A stretch of 64,000 nucleotides of DNA from Bacteroidota bacterium (lineage in GTDB: Bacteria; Bacteroidota; Bacteroidia; Bacteroidales; FEN-979). The stretch is from contig JAPLDH010000026.1 in NCBI GenBank assembly GCA_026391355.1, positions 1 through 64,000 on the forward strand, written 5' to 3'. Under the pieces are notes generated by a model. That model searched no databases. It saw only the letters and a list, made by a program, of their open reading frames with translations, and was not told the origin of the DNA. A program made the position numbers and the translations under genes. Positions 44,135 through 51,506 of the stretch are shown one piece after another (the stretch's first letter is position 1; each line of letters starts with the position of its first letter).

Positions 44135-45046
44135 TTGAATGATATGCGTATATTTACAATTGTAACCGGGAAGCAAACACTACTTTGCTTGTTGTTTTTC
44201 TTAACTGGAGCAGGATTACTGTTTGGCCAGGATTCGACCGCTGTAGGAGGAGAAAAAAAGCCCCTTGCCAAAACTCCCTTTGAAAGCGGATATTTTATTG
44301 CTGACCAAACCGTGGCAATGCCACCTGCAAAAACACTTGAGTTAATCATTCAGCATGATTTCGGGACTATTCAAAACGGCTGGACAGATCTCGCGGGTCT
44401 CTGGGGAGCCTCAAATATCAGATTCGGTCTGAATTTCACCATTACCAAAAACCTGATGATCGGTTTGGGAACAACCAAAAATAAAACCATTCAGGACGGT
44501 CAGATCAAGTACACTTTTGCCCATCAGCGGGTAGATGGATTTCCTTTGACTATTGGCTATTACGGAAATATGGCACTAAACTGCACCAACAAATCCGTGT
44601 TCGGAAACAACTATAAATTTACCGACCGGTTTTCCTTTTTCCATGAGTTGATGATCGCCCGCCGGTTTGGAAAGAGGGTTTCATTACAACTTGGGGTTGC
44701 ATATGTTCATTATAACACTGTCGACTCTACCATGAAGGAGACACATAAATATTCACAGTATAAAAATGACAACATCAATATTTCCGGGATCGGAAGACTT
44801 AAAGTAACACCCCAGACCTCCATAATTTTAAGTTATTCCCAACCGGTAATGACTTATCTGAATACTACACCCTGGCCTAATTTCGGTGTTGGGGTTGAAA
44901 TCTCCACAAGTACGCACTGCTTCCAGATATTCCTGACTTCTGCACAGGGGTTGGTACCCCAGGAAACAGTCATGTACAACAATAATAATCCATACAACGG
45001 AGCTATTCTTCTAGGGTTCAACATAAGCCGTTTGTGGAGCTTTTAA
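44135..45046 (+). CDS. DUF5777-family outer-membrane beta-barrel protein
   Basis: A 303-residue exported protein with a signal peptide (FLTGAGLLFGQ end). The mature part is amphipathic beta strands with the family start FESGYFIADQTVAMPPAKTL-type sequence and a C-terminal aromatic residue (ISRLWSF), consistent with a 10-14 strand outer-membrane barrel. The start may be ATG 44144 (MRIFTIV). DUF5777 barrels often neighbour cytochromes; here it lies between two c-type cytochrome genes and could host or dock a cytochrome at the outer membrane. That role is inference. Confidence 0.8.
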   Translation: MNDMRIFTIVTGKQTLLCLLFFLTGAGLLFGQDSTAVGGEKKPLAKTPFESGYFIADQTVAMPPAKTLELIIQHDFGTIQNGWTDLAGLWGASNIRFGLNFTITKNLMIGLGTTKNKTIQDGQIKYTFAHQRVDGFPLTIGYYGNMALNCTNKSVFGNNYKFTDRFSFFHELMIARRFGKRVSLQLGVAYVHYNTVDSTMKETHKYSQYKNDNINISGIGRLKVTPQTSIILSYSQPVMTYLNTTPWPNFGVGVEISTSTHCFQIFLTSAQGLVPQETVMYNNNNPYNGAILLGFNISRLWSF

Positions 45047-45091
45047 AAACAGAATTTATTATCCATGTTTAACCAAAAATCAATTAATCAG

Positions 45092-45517
45092 ATGAAAACA
45101 ACACAGAAAGTAATTACCCTCCTGATTACTGCAGCATTTGCCGTAGTTTTCATGCTCGGCAACAATGCTTTGGCACAAGCCAAAGGAAAAGCCTGGCCGG
45201 TACCCGACAAGGACAAAAATCTGAAAAGCCCTGTAAAAGCAAGTGACCAGAATGCCATCGCCAATGGCAAAGATCTCTGGGCAAAACATTGCAAATCATG
45301 CCATGGAAGCAAAGGTCTCGGTGACGGTCCCAAGGCTGCTACCCTGAAAACCAATCCGGGTGACTTTACCACCAAAGATTTCCATGCATTTACCGATGGT
45401 GAACTTTTTTTCAGGACTTCTATTGGAAGAGGCGACATGCCGGCATATGACAAGAAGATTCCCGAAGCAAAAGATCGTTGGGATCTGGTTGCTTATATTC
45501 GCACTTTCAAAAAATAA
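45092..45517 (+). CDS. Monohaem cytochrome c
   Basis: A 141-residue periplasmic cytochrome. The start at 45092 (MKTTQKVITLL) gives a standard signal peptide ending ALAQA; an ATG at 45065 would add nine polar residues. One CKSCH haem site lies in the GKDLWAKHCKSCHGSKGLGDG context and the Met ligand is in GDMPAY, a class I cytochrome c. It probably shuttles electrons between the membrane complex and the outer-membrane components. It is followed by a strong stem-loop. Confidence 0.93.
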   Translation: MKTTQKVITLLITAAFAVVFMLGNNALAQAKGKAWPVPDKDKNLKSPVKASDQNAIANGKDLWAKHCKSCHGSKGLGDGPKAATLKTNPGDFTTKDFHAFTDGELFFRTSIGRGDMPAYDKKIPEAKDRWDLVAYIRTFKK

Positions 45518-45534
45518 TTCTCATTAAATTCATT

Positions 45535-45573
45535 GAAAAGGGTGTTTATATTATGTTTGTAAACACCCTTTTC
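45535..45573 (+). terminator. Strong stem-loop inside the redox operon
   Basis: GAAAAGGGTGTTTA (45535-45548) pairs perfectly with TAAACACCCTTTTC (45560-45573) over 14 bp with an 11-nt loop, and the right arm includes TTTT. It separates the monohaem cytochrome gene from the membrane complex genes. Confidence 0.75.
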
Positions 45574-45604
45574 TCTTATTCTCTTACTATTTATTCAGGT
45601 TATT

Positions 45605-46633
45605 TTGAACAGCTCGAAAGTCAGGCCATCATGGGTGGTCATTGTTTTAATCGTCTTTACAATCATCCTGATTTCTGTTTCATACTCCTTCGATTCAAAA
45701 GCGATTGTACCTGGCGGTGATACCCTAAAAAGTACACAAAAAACAAATTCAAAATCATTTGCAGAATTCAAGAATGCTCAAGAAAACGAGAGTTGCCTTA
45801 AATGCCACGGTCAGTCAAAATACTCATATGAAAATAACGAATCCGGTAAACAGGTTTTCAAACGAATGTATTCCGAACTGATCCTGACCCGGACAATATT
45901 TTATGAGTCAAATCACCGGAATTTTAAATGTATCGACTGTCATTCAGAAGATTATAAAACATTTCCACATGCCGGCAACCTTCGTATGGCATCAAAACCT
46001 AATTGCCTCGACTGCCATGGCGGCGATGAAATGTATGCAAAATATCATTTCGAAAATATTGAGAAAGAATTCCAGGAAAGTGTTCATTCTGAGAAGCACA
46101 GCCAGGATTTTACCTGCTGGATGTGTCACAATGGACACACCTATAAGATAAACGCCCGTACTAATGAAAATATTAAGCAAACCATTATTTATGACAATGC
46201 CATCTGCCTTACATGTCATGGCGATATTACAAAATATCAGTTATTGACAGATAAGGAAAATCCAAATTTAATTAAGAAACATGAATGGTTACCAAACCAA
46301 CAATTACATTTTAAATCAGTTCGTTGTATTGAATGTCATACAAAGAAAATCAATGACAGCACACTCGTTGGTCATAATATCCGACCCAAAGCGGAAGCAG
46401 TAAAAAAATGCGAGGAATGTCACTCATCCAATTCTGTTCTTCTGGCTGCTTTATATAAATATAAGATCAGGGAAACAAGAAATGCCAAAGGGTTTTTTAC
46501 AGGGATCATTACCAGTAATTCCTATGTTATCGGTGCAAACCGGAACTATTATCTGAACCTGCTTAGTCTTATTATTGTCGGGTTTGTGGTTGCCGGTATT
46601 GTAATACATACTGTTTTCAGAATGTTAAAATGA
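45605..46633 (+). CDS. Membrane-anchored heptahaem c-type cytochrome
   Basis: A 342-residue protein with an N-terminal TM (about 10-28) and a C-terminal TM (about 313-337), so the haem domain faces the periplasm. Seven CxxCH sites are seen (CLKCH, CIDCH, CLDCH, CWMCH, CLTCH, CIECH, CEECH). The start is TTG; no in-frame ATG or GTG exists between the upstream stop (45560) and the first TM. Its stop overlaps the cytochrome b gene by 4 bp (ATGA). The layout resembles multihaem subunits of Hmc/Ohc-type complexes and NapC/NrfH-linked systems. It should accept electrons from the cytochrome b and NrfD subunits. Confidence 0.9.
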   Translation: MNSSKVRPSWVVIVLIVFTIILISVSYSFDSKAIVPGGDTLKSTQKTNSKSFAEFKNAQENESCLKCHGQSKYSYENNESGKQVFKRMYSELILTRTIFYESNHRNFKCIDCHSEDYKTFPHAGNLRMASKPNCLDCHGGDEMYAKYHFENIEKEFQESVHSEKHSQDFTCWMCHNGHTYKINARTNENIKQTIIYDNAICLTCHGDITKYQLLTDKENPNLIKKHEWLPNQQLHFKSVRCIECHTKKINDSTLVGHNIRPKAEAVKKCEECHSSNSVLLAALYKYKIRETRNAKGFFTGIITSNSYVIGANRNYYLNLLSLIIVGFVVAGIVIHTVFRMLK

Positions 46634-47262
46634 CCTTTACTATGTCTGCAGAAAAACTATATCTATATCCTGTCTGGATTCGTCTCTGGCACCTGGTCAA
46701 TGCATTGTTCTGCCTTTCACTGATCATGACGGGGATCAGCATGCAATTTTCCAATCCTTTGGTTCCGATGATACGGTTCGACATCGCTGTTTCCATCCAC
46801 AATATAACGGGAATCCTGTTATCCATCAATTACATAGGGTTTTTACTGGGAAATCTTTTCACCGGGAACGGTAGAAATTATAAAATGGCATTCCCCGGAT
46901 TATCAACCCGGTTGAAATCTCAATTCCATTACTATATCAAAGGGATCTTTACCGGCGACCTGCCTCCTTTTCCCATCTCAATTGAAAAAAAATTCAACCC
47001 GCTGCAACAATTTTCCTATGTCGTTATCATGTATGTAAGTGTTCCCGTTCTTTTAGTAACCGGCTGGAGTTTGATGTATCCGGAAGTAATCCCTACCCGG
47101 TTCCTGAGCACGAGCGGTCTTCATTTAACTGATTTGTTGCATATATTGATCGGGTTTATAATTTCACTCTTCATGTTTGTGCATATTTATTTCTGCACCA
47201 TTGGAAAAACAACGGTCAGTAATTTCATGAGCATAATTAACGGTTATCATGAAACACACTGA
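46630..47262 (+). CDS. Cytochrome b561-type membrane subunit
   Basis: A 210-residue protein with four to five TM segments and the b-haem pattern of the Ni,Fe-hydrogenase/thiosulfate reductase cytochrome b family: LYPVWIRLWHLVNALF (His ligand), SIHNITGI, and the C-terminal HLTDLLHILIGF with two His plus MFVHIYF. It overlaps the heptahaem gene by 4 bp; an alternative ATG is at 46642. It is expected to move electrons between quinol and the periplasmic haems, like the NarI-like subunits of Hmc and Ohc complexes. Confidence 0.87.
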   Translation: MTFTMSAEKLYLYPVWIRLWHLVNALFCLSLIMTGISMQFSNPLVPMIRFDIAVSIHNITGILLSINYIGFLLGNLFTGNGRNYKMAFPGLSTRLKSQFHYYIKGIFTGDLPPFPISIEKKFNPLQQFSYVVIMYVSVPVLLVTGWSLMYPEVIPTRFLSTSGLHLTDLLHILIGFIISLFMFVHIYFCTIGKTTVSNFMSIINGYHETH

Positions 47263-47310
47263 TATATCCTTGAATTTCAATTCATATATCCTGTTTTAAT
47301 AGTTCATACA

Positions 47311-48270
47311 GTGGAAGAATCCAATGATAAAAAGAAAAAGTCCCGCAGAGAGTTTCTGAAAAAGGGGTTTTTAGCCGGCGCAGGTGTCGTTGCCGGAGGC
47401 AGTCTGATCGCTGCTTATGTTGATAAATCTGCACCGGAATCAGGGGAAAAAGTCAAAGCCCTCACCACCAATGGTGAAATCATAGAAGTCGATAAGGCAC
47501 ATATCAAGACTCCGCGGGTCTCGATTGAAGAATCACATAAAGGAATCCCTGGCCGGAAATTTGTGATGGTGATCGACTTAGCGAAGTGTAAAAATGCAAG
47601 AAAATGTGTCGAGGCATGCCAGAAAGGTCATTTCCTGCCGAAGAGTCAGGAATTCATGAAAGTCTATTTTCTCCAGGATTCTGACAAGTCAGCTCCTTAC
47701 TGGTTTCCTAAACCCTGTTACCACTGCGATAATCCTTTGTGTGTAAGTGTTTGCCCAGTTGGTGCAACCTACAAAAGAAGCGATGGCATAGTGCTGATCG
47801 ATAATGAAAGATGTATTGGCTGTAAATTTTGTATGACCGGGTGTCCCTATTCAACGAGGGTTTTTGCCTGGAAACATTACCCGGAATATGAAAAGGATGG
47901 ACAGCCCTATTCTCCGGAAGCCAGCAGCCCGGGTAAGGAGGGAACTGTTTCCAAATGTGATTTCTGTCCTGATCTTATTCGGATGGGTAAACTTCCCTAT
48001 TGCGCCCAGAACTGTCCCATGGGAGTTATTTATTTCGGGGATATCGATGAAGATACAGTAACAAACGGTTCAGAAACCTTAAAGTTCAGTGAACTCATCC
48101 GTGACCGGGCTGGTTACCGTTACCTTGAAATGCTGGGGACACGACCGAGCGTTTATTACTTGCCCCCGGTTGACAGACAATTCCCGGTAAACCGGGGATT
48201 TGAAGATCTTGAGGAGTCTGTGAAAAATAGATATAAGAATACACCTTACGGTAAAAATCATAAATTATAA
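47311..48270 (+). CDS. Tat-exported ferredoxin-like subunit with four [4Fe-4S] clusters
   Basis: A 319-residue protein starting with GTG; no in-frame ATG precedes the Tat signal (SRREFLKKGFLAGAGVVAGG), so it is periplasmic. Four Cys groups bind [4Fe-4S] clusters: CKNARKCVEAC, CYHCDNPLCVSVCP, CIGCKFCMTGCP and CDFCPDLIRMGKLPYCAQNCP. This is the electron-transfer subunit of complex iron-sulfur oxidoreductases (HmcB, PsrB, NrfC, TtrB type). The NrfD-like subunit gene follows after 3 bp. No molybdopterin subunit is linked. Confidence 0.93.
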   Translation: MEESNDKKKKSRREFLKKGFLAGAGVVAGGSLIAAYVDKSAPESGEKVKALTTNGEIIEVDKAHIKTPRVSIEESHKGIPGRKFVMVIDLAKCKNARKCVEACQKGHFLPKSQEFMKVYFLQDSDKSAPYWFPKPCYHCDNPLCVSVCPVGATYKRSDGIVLIDNERCIGCKFCMTGCPYSTRVFAWKHYPEYEKDGQPYSPEASSPGKEGTVSKCDFCPDLIRMGKLPYCAQNCPMGVIYFGDIDEDTVTNGSETLKFSELIRDRAGYRYLEMLGTRPSVYYLPPVDRQFPVNRGFEDLEESVKNRYKNTPYGKNHKL

Positions 48271-48273
48271 ACC

Positions 48274-49617
48274 ATGGAATATCAAAGTACCAAGGAAAAA
48301 CTTCTTCAAGAGGTTGCACCACACCTGGAAAGAACGACATGGGTAGCAAGGTTATGGATCTTCTTCCTGTTAGCCGTTATCGGTATCGGGGTTTATGCAT
48401 TTATCCAGCAGGTGACGAAAGGACATATCGTTACCGGAATGAGGGATAATGTGGTTTGGGGAATCTACATTGTCAATTTCATTTTCTTCATGGGGATGAG
48501 TTATGCAGGCGCTATCATTTCCGGTGCACTTCAACTTTTCAGGACGGAATGGAGAAAACCGATCATCCGGATGGCAGAGTACCTCGCTATTATCTCATTG
48601 CTCATCGGACCAGGATACATTCTTCTGTGCATCGGGCGTCTTGATCGTTTGCATTACCTGGTGTTGTTCGGAAGGATCCAATCCCCTATCACATGGGACG
48701 TGATTGCTATTTCCACTGATATTTTCGGTTGTTTGATCTTTCTTTATCTTTCCCTGCTCCGTGACATTGCTACATTAAGGGATTATACAGCGCTTAAGGT
48801 TCCAGCGTGGAAGAAAAAGCTATATTCCATACTTGCTTTGGGTTATACAGGAGCACCGGAACAGGAAATACGCCTGAAACGTGCAACTGATATTATGGCT
48901 GCAATGGTTATTGCCATCGCTATCATCGTTTACTCAGTATTGGCATGGATTTTCAGTGTCACCCTTCAACCCGGCTGGCACAGTACGATTTTCGGACCTT
49001 ATTTTGTGATCGCTGCCGTGTATTCGGGAACAGGCGTTCTTGTTATTACCATGTGGGTTTTCAGAAAAGCATATCACCTTGATCAATATATCACACGTAA
49101 GCATTTTGTTGCCATGGGGGTTCTAATGGTCATTCTGGCTGCATTGTTCGGATATTTCACTTTCAGTGATTATCTGACAAAATGGTATGGCTCTGAAAAA
49201 AATGATGAAAGCCTGATCCGGATTTTATTTTCAGAATATTATTGGCCATTTATCTTTTCAAATTATATCGGAGTTCTGATACCCTTGCTGGTTATAGGAA
49301 TCCCCAGGCTAAGAACGATAAACAACATCACTTTTTCTGCTCTTGTAGTGATCGTAGCTCTTTGGTTCAATCGTTACCTGATCGTAGTGCCAACATTGGA
49401 ATCACCTTACCTTCCTATCCAGGATTCGCGTCCTGAATGGCTCAATTATTCAGCTACCTGGGTTGAATATGCATTGCTTGCAGCAGGTATTGCCCTCTTC
49501 TGCCTGATGTTCACGATTGCCTCAAAATTTGTTCCGGTCATGAATATCTCTGAAATGTCGGAAACACCAAAGCCCGAGGAAGCTGTGTTGTTTCAATCGG
49601 AAGAATCATTACTCTAA
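48274..49617 (+). CDS. NrfD/PsrC-family quinone-interacting membrane subunit
   Basis: A 447-residue protein with about ten TM segments, longer than NrfD (about 320) and close to HmcC/ActC/DsrP forms. The VVWGIYIVNFIFFMGMSYAG segment and the LLIGPGYILLCIGRLDR loop are family-typical quinone-site surroundings. It starts 3 bp after the ferredoxin gene, so the two form a pair. It would oxidise or reduce menaquinone on the periplasmic side and exchange electrons with the four-cluster subunit. Assignment to the family is firm; the direction of flow is not. Confidence 0.92.
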   Translation: MEYQSTKEKLLQEVAPHLERTTWVARLWIFFLLAVIGIGVYAFIQQVTKGHIVTGMRDNVVWGIYIVNFIFFMGMSYAGAIISGALQLFRTEWRKPIIRMAEYLAIISLLIGPGYILLCIGRLDRLHYLVLFGRIQSPITWDVIAISTDIFGCLIFLYLSLLRDIATLRDYTALKVPAWKKKLYSILALGYTGAPEQEIRLKRATDIMAAMVIAIAIIVYSVLAWIFSVTLQPGWHSTIFGPYFVIAAVYSGTGVLVITMWVFRKAYHLDQYITRKHFVAMGVLMVILAALFGYFTFSDYLTKWYGSEKNDESLIRILFSEYYWPFIFSNYIGVLIPLLVIGIPRLRTINNITFSALVVIVALWFNRYLIVVPTLESPYLPIQDSRPEWLNYSATWVEYALLAAGIALFCLMFTIASKFVPVMNISEMSETPKPEEAVLFQSEESLL

Positions 49618-49654
49618 TAGTACTGAAAATAAAGTAAATATTCAAAATATTCAT

Positions 49655-50563
49655 ATGAAAAGCGTCAATTTAACCTCCTGCATTTTCATCCTGGTCTTTC
49701 TGCTGGTAATAAGCTCTGCAGTTTTTCCACAGGAAAAACAGGATTCATCCTCCTCAAAAACACCCAATATCACACTGAATTACCTGAATACATCGAACGA
49801 TACGATCATTCTTTCTGCCTCCGTTTCGATCAAACGGGAACTAGGTGTTTTTGCACTTCAGAACGCGGAGATAACATTTGAAGCTTCCGCTGGTGGCAAT
49901 GAATCAAAATTCCTGGGCAAGGTGAAGACTGATGTCGAAGGCAATGCAGTTATTAAGGTCGTGTCGAAGATTGGAATTCCTACTGATAAAGAAAGAAAAA
50001 CAATCTTTACTGCAAAATTCCCGGGTGGTGCCAGGTATCTTGCATGTTTTGAAAAAACATCGGTCAGACTGGCTAAAATCCTTGTTTCATTTGCCCAGGA
50101 GGATACAGTACGGGTCATTAAGATAAGCGCTTTCCAGGTTGAAAACGGAGTTCCCGGCAAACCATTGACCAAAGAAAAAGTAACGGTGTACGTTCCAAGG
50201 TTGTTCACACTTCTAAAAATCGGTGAGACCACTCTTGATGAAAATGGAAAAGGTCAGGTGGAGTATCCTGAAAAGCTCGTTGGTGATTCCTTGGGAAATA
50301 TTACCATCTATGCAAAGATCGAAGAGAATGATATATACGGCAATGTGCAGGGAAAATCATCCATAACCTGGGGCATTCCAAAGCAATATTTCCTGGCAGA
50401 GAGACCGGCAAGACAATTATGGACACCCGTTGCACCCATATGGATGATTGTCACCCTGATCATTATGCTTACCGGGGTATGGGCACATTATCTTTATGCT
50501 GTGTTTCAATTGATCATGATCAAACGTCACGCTCAAAAACTGCGTAACAATCCTCCATTATAA
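49655..50563 (+). CDS. Membrane-anchored protein with Ig-like periplasmic domains, function unknown
   Basis: A 302-residue protein with a signal peptide (about 1-25), two beta-sandwich-like segments (about 40-140 and 145-240; the TLDENGKGQVEYPEKLVGD pattern recalls transthyretin-like or Big_1 folds) and one C-terminal TM (about 262-288) with a basic cytoplasmic tail. It carries no haem or cluster motif. It is the last envelope gene of the redox cluster, 37 bp after NrfD, so an assembly, scaffold or docking role for the complex is the best guess. I do not recognise the family. Confidence 0.65.
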   Translation: MKSVNLTSCIFILVFLLVISSAVFPQEKQDSSSSKTPNITLNYLNTSNDTIILSASVSIKRELGVFALQNAEITFEASAGGNESKFLGKVKTDVEGNAVIKVVSKIGIPTDKERKTIFTAKFPGGARYLACFEKTSVRLAKILVSFAQEDTVRVIKISAFQVENGVPGKPLTKEKVTVYVPRLFTLLKIGETTLDENGKGQVEYPEKLVGDSLGNITIYAKIEENDIYGNVQGKSSITWGIPKQYFLAERPARQLWTPVAPIWMIVTLIIMLTGVWAHYLYAVFQLIMIKRHAQKLRNNPPL

Positions 50564-50588
50564 TTGATTTTCATGGTAGCTTTGCTGC

Positions 50589-51071
50589 ATGAGCAATAAG
50601 AAAATCTCCAGTAAAGTCAGAAAAGCATTGGCCGAAGGAAAGATAAAGGAAGCAAACGGATTCCTTGGCAATGCTTATTCCCTCCGCGGGATCGTGGTAA
50701 AGGGTCAGCAATTAGGAAGGGTTTTGGGTTATCCAACCGCTAACCTTAATCTCCATGAAGAATCAAGGCTGTTTCTCGCCAATGGAGTATATGCAGTAAA
50801 TATAACCATTGATGGAAAGGAATATGGAGGAATGGCCAACATTGGTATCCGGCCTACACTGGATCAGCATGAATTGACAGTCGAAGTTAATATCTTCAGT
50901 TTCGATGGTGATATATACGGAAAGGAGATCCTCCTTCATTTTATTGAACGTATCCGGGATGAAAAAAAATTCGGTAATCTTGAGGAGTTAAAAGATCAAC
51001 TTTCAAGGGACAAGGAACATATTACAGAACTCTTATCCTCTGGGGTGCATTCTGATACCTACACCAAATAA
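50589..51071 (+). CDS. Riboflavin kinase (RibF C-terminal domain only)
   Basis: A 160-residue flavokinase that makes FMN from riboflavin and ATP. The protein starts with SNKKISSKVRKALAEG, the ISSxxIR end of the FAD-synthetase half of bifunctional RibF, and then has the complete RFK domain (GRVLGYPTANL, NGVYAVNI, ANIGIRPT, EVNIFSFDGDIYG). The ~170-residue adenylyltransferase half is absent and no remnant precedes it. It begins 26 bp after the last redox gene and may be co-transcribed. Either a separate bifunctional RibF exists elsewhere or FAD synthesis is split. Confidence 0.85.
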   Translation: MSNKKISSKVRKALAEGKIKEANGFLGNAYSLRGIVVKGQQLGRVLGYPTANLNLHEESRLFLANGVYAVNITIDGKEYGGMANIGIRPTLDQHELTVEVNIFSFDGDIYGKEILLHFIERIRDEKKFGNLEELKDQLSRDKEHITELLSSGVHSDTYTK

Positions 51072-51497
51072 TCCGCCGATTTCAAGGCGCGGAACAATTG
51101 GTTCAATTGATATCTTTATAACACCTGATGGAGGAAGGTAGATTTCTTTTTTAAGCGCTATCGACACAGTGCATGAATCGGAAGTACAATTCCCGGTAAA
51201 TGAGCCCTGTTTTTTAATTTCGAAATGATATTCTTTTATCCTTTCTTCACCCGAAGGTGTAGTCATTATCATATTGAAATCCAGGTTATCGAAGGAATAA
51301 CTATTTGCATGTGTAACAAAAAAATAGATGTCCCATCCTTTTGGAGATGGTAGTACCGGGATTTCAAATTGCAGGGTATTATACCGGTACCAGGAATGAT
51401 TTTCAAATTTATGATAGATTATGTAATCATTATCCTTTTTACATCCTGAGATTATTATCAAAAAAAATAATCCGGCAATCAGAAAAAATTGTTTCAT
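51033..51497 (-). CDS. gldH: Gliding motility lipoprotein GldH
   Basis: A 154-residue lipoprotein (IISGC; lipidated Cys at 19). The conserved GldH core is visible: HSWYRYNTLQFEIPV, WDIYFFVTHANSYSFDNLDFNM, and a C-terminal LEIGGLFGVGIRM. GldH associates with the gliding/T9SS machinery, although its exact role is not settled; the many T9SS cargo genes here are consistent with a working system. It is convergent with the flavokinase gene and overlaps its end by 39 bp. It lies 9 bp downstream of the NtrY-like kinase gene, so the two may be co-transcribed. Confidence 0.75.
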   Translation of the reverse strand: MKQFFLIAGLFFLIIISGCKKDNDYIIYHKFENHSWYRYNTLQFEIPVLPSPKGWDIYFFVTHANSYSFDNLDFNMIMTTPSGEERIKEYHFEIKKQGSFTGNCTSDSCTVSIALKKEIYLPPSGVIKISIEPIVPRLEIGGLFGVGIRMHPRG

Positions 51498-51506
51498 AGA
51501 TGATTA

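Noticed and set aside
45478-45720. Plus-strand frame spanning the stem-loop between the cytochrome genes
   Set aside because: It runs through the hairpin and the TTG start region in another frame and has no haem or membrane pattern.
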